Assembly: GCA_905208455.1 (NCBI GenBank)
Contig: CAJLPK010000008.1
Coordinates: forward strand, 1 to 42,987
DNA from: an uncultured Bacillota bacterium
Lineage (GTDB): Bacteria > Bacillota > Clostridia > Christensenellales > QAND01
Length of the DNA: 42,987 nt
Direction of reading: 5' to 3'
The position numbers were made by a program, and so were the translations under genes. The notes beneath the pieces are model-generated. The model made no database searches and had not been told where the DNA came from. It saw only the letters and a program-made list of their open reading frames with translations. Below are positions 7,224 through 14,694 of this stretch, one piece after another. Every line of letters starts with the position of its first letter. Position 1 is the first letter of the stretch.

Positions 7224-8251
7224 CTCAGCAGCTGCACCTTCTCTTCGCCTGCGGCTACCTCACCGATGATATACGCAGCTTCGCCTGCCTTTTTGGCAGC
7301 TTCCAAAGCCCTATCCGCCATATTAGGGTTCACTGCCATGACCATACCGATCCCCATATTGAAAATATTATACATCTCCATTACATCCAGGCCGCCTGTC
7401 TGCAGCATCAATTTGAAGAGAGGCGGCATAGCCCAGGCGTTCAAGTCGATCCTGGCACACAAGCCATCCGGCACGACACGCGGTACATTTTCAATGAAAC
7501 CGCCGCCAGTAATATGCGCAATGGCCTTTACATCCGCCACCTTGCAGATCTCCTGCACAGCGTTTACATAAATACGTGTCGGACGCAGCAATGCCTCTCC
7601 AAGCGTACAGTCCAGCGATTCGATCCATTGAGACAGTGAATCCTCCGTCATAGAAAAAATCTTGCGAATCAAAGAATAGCCATTGCTGTGTGCCCCGGAT
7701 GAGGCCAGGCCGATAAGCACATCGCCCGCCTGCATACGGCTGCCGTCTATCACGTCTGCCTTATCCGCCAGCCCCACAGCGAATCCCGCCAAATCATAGT
7801 CATCCTTGGCATAAAACCCAGGCATTTCCGCCGTTTCACCGCCGATCAATGCACACCCAGCCTGCCTGCAGCCTTCTGCTACGCCCGAGACGATCTGCGC
7901 CGCCTTAACGGGCTCCAGCTTGCCAACAGCCAGATAATCCAGGAAAAATAGAGGCTTTGCAGCATGGCATGCAATATCGTTGACACACATCGCCACACAA
8001 TCAATCCCGATGGTATCGTGCTTATCCAACAGCATAGCCAGCCTTAGCTTGGTCCCAACGCCATCCGTACCAGATACCAAAACGGGTTGGCGCATCTTTA
8101 AGGCATCCTCCATGGAGTAAAATCCTCCAAAGCTGCCCAGTCCACTCAAAACGTTGTCGTCAAACGTTTGTGCAGCCATATTTTTAATTCTGCGTACTAC
8201 ATCGTACCCCGCTTCTACATTAACCCCTGCATCCGCGTATGCTTTTGCCAT
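7220..8251 (-). CDS. purM: Phosphoribosylformylglycinamidine cyclo-ligase (AIR synthetase)
   Basis: 343 residues. It closes FGAM to AIR with ATP. Family marks include the N-terminal AYADAGVNVEAG, SGTDGVGTKL near 60, GIDCVAMCVNDI near 85, GGETAEMPGFY near 140 and GLASSGAHSNGYSL near 190, followed by HITGGGFIENVPR near 250. An AGGAGG ribosome site precedes the start. It lies 20 bases after purE and overlaps purN by four bases. Confidence 0.98.
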   Translation of the reverse strand: MAKAYADAGVNVEAGYDVVRRIKNMAAQTFDDNVLSGLGSFGGFYSMEDALKMRQPVLVSGTDGVGTKLRLAMLLDKHDTIGIDCVAMCVNDIACHAAKPLFFLDYLAVGKLEPVKAAQIVSGVAEGCRQAGCALIGGETAEMPGFYAKDDYDLAGFAVGLADKADVIDGSRMQAGDVLIGLASSGAHSNGYSLIRKIFSMTEDSLSQWIESLDCTLGEALLRPTRIYVNAVQEICKVADVKAIAHITGGGFIENVPRVVPDGLCARIDLNAWAMPPLFKLMLQTGGLDVMEMYNIFNMGIGMVMAVNPNMADRALEAAKKAGEAAYIIGEVAAGEEKVQLLR

Positions 8252-8271
8252 GTATATTGCCTCCTAAACGA

Positions 8272-8769
8272 TTATAGCTCCTTGGCTAACTGTTGAATTT
8301 TAGCATCCTTTTGCGCCACGCCGTCCGCCATTTCCTGCTTGTAAGCAGACAGCTTATTCCAAAGCTCCGGCTGCCCGGCCGCCAAAATCTGCACTGCCAT
8401 CAACGCAGCATTTTTGGCGCCGTCCACTGCCATGGTTGCAACCGGGATGCCCGGCGGCATCTGCACCGTTGCCAACAGCGCATCCATACCGCCCATATCT
8501 CCGCTGCAAAGCGGTACGCCAATGACAGGCAAAATGGTATGCCCTGCAATGGCGCCCGCCAAGTGGGCTGCTTTACCCGCGGCGGCTATAATGACCCCAA
8601 AGCCGTTTTTATAAGCATTTTCCGCAAATTCACCTGCAACGGCGGGCGTGCGGTGCGCACTCATAATATGTGTCTCCACTTCAATACCAAACGATTTCAG
8701 CGTCTTAACCGCCGCCTGCATAACGCCCCAATCGCTGTCGCTTCCCATAATTACTGCTGCTTTTGCCAT
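8272..8769 (-). CDS. purE: N5-carboxyaminoimidazole ribonucleotide mutase (class I PurE)
   Basis: 165 residues from the ATG at 8769, which has GGAGAGG about eight bases upstream. A frame extending to 8865 overlaps larC and is not used. The enzyme moves the carboxyl group of N5-CAIR to form CAIR. It shows VIMGSDSDW at 7-15 and the catalytic SAHRTP near 42, with AAGKAAHLAGAIAG near 68. No purK is present in the window. The gene lies 13 bases after larC; LarB, two genes upstream, carries a PurE-related domain, so two homologous carboxylation or mutase folds sit in one transcript. Confidence 0.96.
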   Translation of the reverse strand: MAKAAVIMGSDSDWGVMQAAVKTLKSFGIEVETHIMSAHRTPAVAGEFAENAYKNGFGVIIAAAGKAAHLAGAIAGHTILPVIGVPLCSGDMGGMDALLATVQMPPGIPVATMAVDGAKNAALMAVQILAAGQPELWNKLSAYKQEMADGVAQKDAKIQQLAKEL

Positions 8770-8782
8770 TTTTACACCTCTC

Positions 8783-10060
8783 CTATTTTCTTGCATCCAT
8801 TGCTGCATTGTACACCGTTTCATACGAAACACCCGCCGCCTTGGCCGCTTTCTGTACATCCTCAAATTCCGGCTTTGCCGTGGTCTGGTCTCCTCGTCTT
8901 GCTGTTTTCACGCGAATCATACCATAATCCGTTTCCACCGTCTCTTCTTCTCTTGGAAGAACGGTACGCCTTGCACTGTATGTACGCACGCCCAGCGTAG
9001 TCGTATGCTGCAGCATCAAAGGCACAATGTCCGCATTATCCGGCCGGTACAGCGCGCAAAGCTTCGTTCCCGGGCGGCCCTTTTTCATGTAGATAGGTTC
9101 CATCCAAACATCCAAGGCGCCCGCTTCCCGAATACGGTCCGCCGCAAATGCAACAGCCTCCGGTGTCATATCATCCAAATTTGCTTCTGAAACAAATACC
9201 TGATCCGCTGTGCCCTCTGTTTCTCCCCAGAAAACCCGCAAAAAGTTTAAGATCCCAAAATCCTTTTTGCCAAGCCCATGCCCTACCGCCTTTGTTTTCA
9301 TCGTTGGCATGGGGCCGAATTCATCTGCCATCGCCGTAGCAATGGCCGCCCCCGTGGGCGTACAAAGCTCTCCTTTAATTTCTGTCTGGTAAAACGGCTT
9401 CCCCTTCAAAATCAAAGCGGTTGCCGGCGCCGGCACGCCGAATATGCCATGGGCCGCTTTTGCCATCCCGCTCCCTACATGAATGGGAGAGCAGATTATT
9501 TTCTCTACTCCCAGCTTGTCCAGCAAAATAGCAGTTCCCACTATATCCACGATAGCATCTGTGGCTCCCACTTCATGAAAATGCACCTTTTCTATGGGAT
9601 TGCCATGCACGGCTGCTTCTGCTTTGGCGATGGCATAAAAAATTTTTTGTGCGCGCTCCTTCGCCCCTTTTGAAATCGCGCTGTTTTCTATAATTTGCTT
9701 GATTTCCCCATATCCACGTGCTAAACGGTGGATATGATCGTGGTCGGATTCATGCGTATGTTCATGTCCATGTTCGTGTGTATGCGGATGCTCATGCACA
9801 TGCGCTTGATGGCTGTGTCCATGATGGTGATGGCTATGATGCTCATGCGGATCCTCTTCTTTTGTCATATGCACATGCACATCTATCCCCGTAATCCCCC
9901 ATTTTGCTTTCTTTTCAATGGACAATTCATACTCATCAGAAAGGCCTAGCTTAGCCAGCTCTGCTTTCAAGTACGCAGGGTCAATGCCCAAATCCAGCAG
10001 CGCGCCGATCGTCATATCTCCGCTGATGCCCGCAAAGCAATCCAAATACAGTGTTTTCAT
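8783..10060 (-). CDS. larC: Nickel-pincer cofactor nickel chelatase LarC, single-frame
   Basis: 425 residues. LarC inserts nickel into pyridinium-3,5-bisthiocarboxylate mononucleotide, the last step of nickel-pincer cofactor synthesis for lactate racemase and related enzymes, in a CTP-dependent reaction. The start MKTLYLDCFAGISGDM is diagnostic, and EKVHFHEVGATDAIVDIVG and CTPTGAA follow. Residues 72-111 hold 21 histidines in 40 positions, a likely nickel-binding or storage loop. In Lactobacillus plantarum larC is split and needs a ribosomal frameshift; here both halves are in one frame. The start overlaps the larB stop by four bases. Confidence 0.95.
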   Translation of the reverse strand: MKTLYLDCFAGISGDMTIGALLDLGIDPAYLKAELAKLGLSDEYELSIEKKAKWGITGIDVHVHMTKEEDPHEHHSHHHHGHSHQAHVHEHPHTHEHGHEHTHESDHDHIHRLARGYGEIKQIIENSAISKGAKERAQKIFYAIAKAEAAVHGNPIEKVHFHEVGATDAIVDIVGTAILLDKLGVEKIICSPIHVGSGMAKAAHGIFGVPAPATALILKGKPFYQTEIKGELCTPTGAAIATAMADEFGPMPTMKTKAVGHGLGKKDFGILNFLRVFWGETEGTADQVFVSEANLDDMTPEAVAFAADRIREAGALDVWMEPIYMKKGRPGTKLCALYRPDNADIVPLMLQHTTTLGVRTYSARRTVLPREEETVETDYGMIRVKTARRGDQTTAKPEFEDVQKAAKAAGVSYETVYNAAMDARK

Positions 10061-10812
10061 CGAACCAACTCTCCCGTCGCAAGTTTATTGATCTGGCCGG
10101 CTAAATAGCCAGCCCCGAACCCGTTGTCAATGTTTACCACGCTGATGCCATTGGCACAAGAATTCAGCATCGTCAATAGAGCGGATAAACCTTCAAAATT
10201 TGCTCCATATCCCACAGAGGTAGGCACAGCGATGACCGGTACCTCTACCAAGCCAGCCAGGACCCCCGGCAAAGCTCCTTCCATTCCCGCTACGGCAATG
10301 ATAACGTTTGCCTGCTTGATTTCTTCCAGCTTGGCAAACAGCCGATGGATCCCTGCTACGCCGATATCGTAATATCTGGATACTTTATTTCCCATACTCA
10401 TGGCAGTCAAAGCCGCTTCTTCGCATACAAACAAATCGCTGGTACCCGCAGCACAAATGGCAATATCTCCCCTTTGATGCCTTTCTCCCTGCCAGCAAAC
10501 CGCAATTTGCGCTTCCGGATAGTAGGTCAGCCTGTCCTTCACGCTCAGCGCATCAAACTTTTCTTGAGAGATTCTAGTAACCATAACATGGGTGGAGGCT
10601 ACTTGGAGAATATGCTGCAAAATCCCGTCAATCTGTTCTGTGGTCTTTCCAGCCCCATATATGACCTCCGGCAAGCCCTGCCTCAGTTCTCTGTGATGGT
10701 CAATCTTGGCATAGCCGATGTCCTCAAACGCCAAGGATTTGATTTGCTTTTCCGCCTGCTCCAGAGAAATATCCCCCGTTTTGACCTGTTCCAGCAACGC
10801 ATGAAGATTCAC
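10057..10812 (-). CDS. larB: Nickel-pincer cofactor biosynthesis carboxylase/hydrolase LarB
   Basis: 251 residues. LarB carboxylates the nicotinate ring of nicotinic acid adenine dinucleotide and cleaves the phosphoanhydride to give the dicarboxylate mononucleotide. The C-terminal half is PurE-like (AICAAGTSDL near 118, AVPTSVGYGANFEG near 195). Cys219 in LNSCANG matches the expected nucleophilic cysteine near position 221 of the characterised enzyme, followed by NIDNGFGAG. It overlaps larE and larC by four bases each, which indicates tight coupling. Confidence 0.95.
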   Translation of the reverse strand: MNLHALLEQVKTGDISLEQAEKQIKSLAFEDIGYAKIDHHRELRQGLPEVIYGAGKTTEQIDGILQHILQVASTHVMVTRISQEKFDALSVKDRLTYYPEAQIAVCWQGERHQRGDIAICAAGTSDLFVCEEAALTAMSMGNKVSRYYDIGVAGIHRLFAKLEEIKQANVIIAVAGMEGALPGVLAGLVEVPVIAVPTSVGYGANFEGLSALLTMLNSCANGISVVNIDNGFGAGYLAGQINKLATGELVR

Positions 10813-11615
10813 TGCACCGGCTCCTTTCCTATGTTCATGTTCCCTGTTTTATATCCTTGCATATCCAACGCTACATAACGATAGCCAATCGCCTTTATCC
10901 GTTCTGCCACCGTTTCCATATCCTCATTTTGTATAAAAGCATGCATGCTTTCTTTGGATAGCTCCACCCTGGCCAAGTCGCCGTGATGGCGCACCCTTAC
11001 AGCCGGATACCCCATAGCATGAAAAACCTGCTCTGCCTCATCAATTTGCTTCAATGCCTCTGCCGTAATGGTATGATTCGTCGGAATCCTCGTTGCCAGA
11101 CAAGCATAGGCAGGCTTCTGCGCTGTTGGCAGCCCCATATCGGCGCTCAGCCTTCGTATGGCAGCTTTGTCATACCCCATCATCTGCAAAGGGCTCAACA
11201 CACCCAGCTCTTTTGCGGCCTTGCTGCCGGGTCTGTAATCGGATAGGTCATCCACATTGGCGCCATCGCATACAATGGGAAAGCCGTCCTGCTTTGCCTG
11301 CGCTATGATAGCGCCAAACACGCTTTTTTTACAGAGATAACATCGATTGATTGGATTTTCTGCAATTTTTTTATCTGCCAGCACATCGAGAGGAATGATT
11401 TGCAGGTCGATTTTATTTTTTTTACAAAACTCCCTAGCCTCGTTCAATTCCCATTCCGGCACAAAAACCGAACGGCAGGTATACGCTTTGACATCTTCTC
11501 CCAAGGCCTGCTTTGCACAGGCTAAAAGAAAGGTACTGTCCACGCCGCCGGAAAAAGCAATGGCCGCCTTGCCCTGCTGTTGAAACCAGGCTATAAGCTT
11601 TTGTTTATCCCTCAT
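10809..11615 (-). CDS. larE: ATP-dependent sacrificial or catalytic sulfur transferase LarE
   Basis: 268 residues from the ATG at 11615, which follows a GAGGAGGTG ribosome site; longer frames cross a terminator. LarE thiolates the two carboxylates made by LarB. It has the PP-loop FSGGVDSTF (21-29), which adenylates the substrate. Cys172 in ACLATRIP aligns with the sulfur-donor cysteine of the Lactobacillus enzyme. Cys92 and Cys95 in RCYLC make up a three-cysteine set. Members with three cysteines, such as the Thermotoga enzyme, are known to hold a 4Fe-4S cluster and work catalytically. No larA is in the window, so the recipient enzyme is unknown. Confidence 0.95.
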   Translation of the reverse strand: MRDKQKLIAWFQQQGKAAIAFSGGVDSTFLLACAKQALGEDVKAYTCRSVFVPEWELNEAREFCKKNKIDLQIIPLDVLADKKIAENPINRCYLCKKSVFGAIIAQAKQDGFPIVCDGANVDDLSDYRPGSKAAKELGVLSPLQMMGYDKAAIRRLSADMGLPTAQKPAYACLATRIPTNHTITAEALKQIDEAEQVFHAMGYPAVRVRHHGDLARVELSKESMHAFIQNEDMETVAERIKAIGYRYVALDMQGYKTGNMNIGKEPVQ

Positions 11616-11661
11616 TGCAAAACACACCTCCTCTGTTTCTTGCCTATCACCGTATTTTAAT

Positions 11662-11691
11662 ATTATAAACCATATCCCCGGGCTCTGACGA
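11662..11691 (-). promoter_or_regulatory. Possible promoter of the lar-pur operon
   Basis: A consensus TATAAT (11667-11662) lies 46 bases upstream of the larE start. The best -35 is TCGTCA with an 18-base spacer, matching four of six positions. It is the only candidate between the rpmA terminator and larE. No PurR box or purine riboswitch core is recognisable. Confidence 0.4.
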
Positions 11692-11714
11692 GTCCTTTCC
11701 AAAAGATTCTTTGC

Positions 11715-11750
11715 AAAAATAAAAAACACCGCAGCCGTCCTGCGGTGTTT
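11715..11750 (-). terminator. Rho-independent terminator after rpmA
   Basis: The stem AAACACCGCAG/CTGCGGTGTTT (11724-11734, 11740-11750) has a five-base loop and is followed by a T-rich tract on the minus strand. It separates the ribosomal protein genes from the lar-pur operon. Confidence 0.88.
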
Positions 11751-11758
11751 CTTTCTTG

Positions 11759-12016
11759 TCATTGAACCGGATAAACAGAAACCTGCTTTTTGTCACGGCC
11801 TTTGCGTTCAAACTTTACAGTTCCGTCTACCAATGCAAACAGCGTATCATCGCCGCCAATGCCTACATTGAGACCCGGATGGATTTTCGTGCCGCGCTGA
11901 CGGACGAGAATATTGCCGCCCAGGACGAATTGGCCATCCCCGCGTTTTACGCCAAGGCGTTTGGATTCGCTGTCACGCCCATTTCGGGAGCTACCTACAC
12001 CTTTCTTATGTGCCAT
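11759..12016 (-). CDS. rpmA: 50S ribosomal protein L27
   Basis: 85 residues starting MAHKKGVGSSRNGRDSESK, with a GAGAGGTG ribosome site. L27 reaches the peptidyl-transferase centre with its N-terminus. Most Firmicutes L27 proteins carry a nine-residue extension ending before a SKKG/AHKKG-like segment that the protease Prp removes. Here the protein begins directly at the mature end, as in proteobacteria. The prp gene normally between rplU and rpmA is absent; the gap is 25 bases. Confidence 0.98.
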   Translation of the reverse strand: MAHKKGVGSSRNGRDSESKRLGVKRGDGQFVLGGNILVRQRGTKIHPGLNVGIGGDDTLFALVDGTVKFERKGRDKKQVSVYPVQ

Positions 12017-12041
12017 GGTTTACACCTCTCTCATCCATTGA

Positions 12042-12350
12042 TTATTTGCCCAAAGACTCAATCTCAATCTTTGTATACGGCTGACGGTGACCCGTCTTTT
12101 TACGATAATTCTTCTTCGGTTTGTATTTGAATACGATGACCTTTTTCCCTTTGCCATGCGCTACGACCTTCGCCTTAGCCACAACATCCTCCACAACAGG
12201 CGTACCCACTGTGGTCTTATCGCCATCGACTACCATCAAAACCGGAAGCTCCACGGTTTCGCCTATTGCAGCATCCAGCTTTTCTACATACAGGGACTGC
12301 CCTTGCTCCACCTTATACTGTTTGCCGCCAGTCTGAACGATTGCGTACAT
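12042..12350 (-). CDS. rplU: 50S ribosomal protein L21
   Basis: 102 residues from the ATG at 12350 (MYAIVQTGGKQYKVEQG), with a GGGGAGGTG ribosome site seven bases upstream. An in-frame extension to 12410 runs into the leader hairpins and is rejected. The C-terminus shows the KKNYRKKTGHRQPYT signature. It is followed by rpmA and preceded by a strong promoter and a hairpin-rich leader. Confidence 0.98.
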   Translation of the reverse strand: MYAIVQTGGKQYKVEQGQSLYVEKLDAAIGETVELPVLMVVDGDKTTVGTPVVEDVVAKAKVVAHGKGKKVIVFKYKPKKNYRKKTGHRQPYTKIEIESLGK

Positions 12351-12372
12351 TGTTGCACCTCCCCATCTACAT

Positions 12373-12419
12373 ATTTTGGGACTCGCCAAAATCAGGTAGT
12401 CATATGACATTTAGACCTG
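12373..12419 (-). promoter_or_regulatory. Hairpin leader of rplU, possible L21 leader
   Basis: Between the promoter and the L21 start the transcript can form CAGGT/ACCTG (12415-12419 with 12393-12397) and ATTTTGG/CCAAAAT with a six-base loop (12386-12392 with 12373-12379). Firmicutes rplU genes often carry an L21-binding autoregulatory leader. The match here rests on position and hairpins only. Confidence 0.45.
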
Positions 12420-12441
12420 TTCTGAGCGGTAACACTGAATC

Positions 12442-12470
12442 AGTATACAGTACATTTATGCTTCTGTCAA
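12442..12470 (-). promoter_or_regulatory. Strong promoter of rplU-rpmA
   Basis: Minus-strand TTGACA (12470-12465), 17 bases, TATACT (12447-12442). The -35 overlaps the stop codon of the upstream RNase G gene, so the ribosomal protein genes can be transcribed independently of it. Confidence 0.8.
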
Positions 12471-13999
12471 TCATTATCCAGGCGCATAGCGCCCTCCGTA
12501 TTTTCTGCCTGCTCTAGGGTCATTCCCTCACACTCTAAATGCTCCAAATGCATATTATCGCAGGGCAACACAAACACAGCCTTGCCCTGCACCGGCGGAA
12601 TCAGCTTTGCGCCCCCTTGCATCATAGACTCTATTTCAGAAATATTGGCCGGATGCGCCTTGATGACGACCGCGCGGCAATCCGTTTCATAAAACAGCTT
12701 CATGACCTGCTTGCGTGCCTTTTGCGCCATCGTAGCGCGGCTGACCACCATACCCAGCCCATCGCAATATGGGCATGGTTCATGAATCACAGAATCTAAG
12801 GAGGGCTTCAGCTTTTTCCTGGTCATCTCCACAATGCCTAATCCCGTAATGCCTAATATCGTCGTACGCGTGCGGTCTTTTTTCGTCTCCTCCCGCAGGG
12901 TTTCCACGACTTTTTCGCGATTTTCTGCATCTTCCATATCAATAAAATCAATGACAATGATACCAGAAATTTCCCTAAGCCGAATCTGGCGCGCCACCTC
13001 TACCGCCGCTTGCAAGTTTGTATTGAGGATTGTTTCTTGCAAATTATCGTTGCCAACATATTTTCCTGTATTGACATCAATAACCGTCAGTGCCTCTGCA
13101 TAATCAAACACCAGGTATCCGCCGTTTTTCAGCCATACCTTTCTTCGCAGCGCCTTCTCGATTTTACTTTCCAGCCCGTAATACTCAAACATATCGTAAT
13201 GCTTATGGAACAGGTGCACCCTATCCAGCAGGTTCGGGCTCATCACCGACACGCTTTGACGCACTGCCTGGTATACATCTGAATTATCCACAATGAGCGA
13301 ATCTATTTGCTCTGTAAATAGGTCACGTACCGTCCGGAATACAAGGCTGTCCTCGCTGTGTATCAGGGAAGGTGCCTTGGCGCTGGCAAAATGCTTTTGT
13401 ATATTTTCATAGGTCTGCAGCTGCTCATCGCATTCGCGTTTCAGCTCCTCTACGCTCATCCCTAAAGAAACCGTACGCGCAATCAGCCCCATCCCCTTGG
13501 GCTTGATCTGCTCAAGGTTTTGGCGCACCCCCTCGCGGTCCTCTTCCCGCTGAATACGTCTGGATACACCCAGGTAATCTGCCGTAGGCATCAGCACCAG
13601 CGATCGGCTTGGAATCGTGATGTTGGTCGTAATCCGAGCGCCTTTGGTCCCAAAGGGCTGTTTGGTCACCTGTACCATGATATCCTGCCCCACCTTTACA
13701 AGCGAGCGGATATCCGGAATATATTCTTCCTCTGCCTTCTCCATTTCGTCCCCGAAGGCAAAGTCGCCCGGGTCATAATTGATGTCCCCGGCATAGAGAA
13801 AGGCATTTCTGTTCATCCCAATATCTACAAACGCTGCCTGCATACCGGGCAGCACATTTTTTACCTTGCCTTTGTAGATATTGCCCACCAATCGTTCGCC
13901 GCCCTTCCGCTCTACAAAAAGCTCTGCCAGCGATCCATCCTCTTCAATGGCGGCCCGCACTTGATAGGGATTGCTTTCCAAATAAATGATATTAGCCAT
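12467..13999 (-). CDS. rng: Ribonuclease G/E family endoribonuclease
   Basis: 510 residues from the ATG at 13999; AGAAGGTG is seven bases upstream of it but touches an alternative ATG at 14005. This endoribonuclease takes part in rRNA 5' processing and mRNA turnover. An S1 domain near residues 35-120 (ERLVGNIYKGKVKNVLPGMQAAFVDIG) is followed by the RNase-H-like catalytic core with TVIDVNTGKY near 305 and IVIDFIDMEDAENR near 345, which hold the metal-binding aspartates. CPYCDGLG near 400 is the zinc-link motif. The scaffold C-terminus of RNase E is absent, so it is RNase G-like. Confidence 0.95.
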   Translation of the reverse strand: MANIIYLESNPYQVRAAIEEDGSLAELFVERKGGERLVGNIYKGKVKNVLPGMQAAFVDIGMNRNAFLYAGDINYDPGDFAFGDEMEKAEEEYIPDIRSLVKVGQDIMVQVTKQPFGTKGARITTNITIPSRSLVLMPTADYLGVSRRIQREEDREGVRQNLEQIKPKGMGLIARTVSLGMSVEELKRECDEQLQTYENIQKHFASAKAPSLIHSEDSLVFRTVRDLFTEQIDSLIVDNSDVYQAVRQSVSVMSPNLLDRVHLFHKHYDMFEYYGLESKIEKALRRKVWLKNGGYLVFDYAEALTVIDVNTGKYVGNDNLQETILNTNLQAAVEVARQIRLREISGIIVIDFIDMEDAENREKVVETLREETKKDRTRTTILGITGLGIVEMTRKKLKPSLDSVIHEPCPYCDGLGMVVSRATMAQKARKQVMKLFYETDCRAVVIKAHPANISEIESMMQGGAKLIPPVQGKAVFVLPCDNMHLEHLECEGMTLEQAENTEGAMRLDND

Positions 14000-14022
14000 C
14001 GGCATTCACCTTCTACAAAACA

Positions 14023-14694
14023 TTACGCCAGGTGTGGAGGTTGTGACAGCGGCGCCAAAACTCCCTTTTCCCTGCGCCACAATTCTGTACGCAGTATCTT
14101 GGTTTTTGCTTGTGTGCCGGACAAATCGCACAAGGCCTGCCAAAACGCCTTGGGCTGTAAATTGTCGTTCCCGCAGGAAAGCTGCGCCACAATCTCATCC
14201 CCCTGGATCTCGGCCTGCAAAATCCTGGGTTTCATATTTTCCTGCTTTACACCGGATTTGCTTTTTTTCTCAAATATATATTCAGCTGCACCCATCAAAT
14301 CCGCCAACGCCGGCTTAAAAGCAGCTTGTAAAGGCTCTTGTATAAAAAACCGATACGTTGCCGCCTCTACTTGACTCATGATCGTTTTCTCTCTTTCCGC
14401 CGCCGGGCGCGCCTGCAAAACATGCACACCTGGCGCAGCTGCGTCATTAAATGATTGAACAAAAGCCTGCGGGGTCATATCCTCCGATAGGCCAACCTCA
14501 AAATAATCGCCTGTTGTCGCCAGACCCACCCCCATCGCCTGCGCAAAAGACAAAATTGGATGCGGGTTAAAGCCCTGAGAATAGGACAGCGGTATACCGG
14601 CACGCCTTAAGGTGCGCTGTACACAGCGCAGCAAATCCAGATGCGACATATAACAGGCAGCGCCTTCGCGGCTGAATTTTGCAATCATCTTCAT
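14023..14694 (-). CDS. TIGR03936 family (DUF2344) radical-SAM-associated protein
   Basis: About 223 residues from the ATG at 14694, which overlaps the stop of the upstream radical SAM gene (ATGA); a second ATG two codons in is also possible. It begins IAKFSREGAACYMSHLDLLR and continues with LSYSQGFNPHPILSFAQ, both characteristic of DUF2344. No Fe-S cysteine motif is present. The family is almost always encoded beside, or fused to, the TIGR03960 radical SAM protein and near RNase G, as here. This suggests a joint role in RNA or cofactor modification, but none is proven. Confidence 0.9.
   Translation of the reverse strand: MKMIAKFSREGAACYMSHLDLLRCVQRTLRRAGIPLSYSQGFNPHPILSFAQAMGVGLATTGDYFEVGLSEDMTPQAFVQSFNDAAAPGVHVLQARPAAEREKTIMSQVEAATYRFFIQEPLQAAFKPALADLMGAAEYIFEKKSKSGVKQENMKPRILQAEIQGDEIVAQLSCGNDNLQPKAFWQALCDLSGTQAKTKILRTELWRREKGVLAPLSQPPHLA

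Noticed and set aside
9728..9949. Methionine-rich plus-strand frame
   Set aside because: It is the mirror of the His-rich loop of LarC (CAT codons read as ATG on the other strand).
8783..10060. Programmed frameshift in larC
   Set aside because: Both halves are already in one continuous frame, so no shift is needed.
11616..11714. Purine riboswitch or PurR box before the lar-pur operon
   Set aside because: A GGATATGG stretch is present, but the conserved three-way junction elements and paired PurR boxes cannot be found.
13520..14374. Plus-strand open frame of 284 codons
   Set aside because: It is antisense to RNase G and the DUF2344 gene, both of which have strong motifs.
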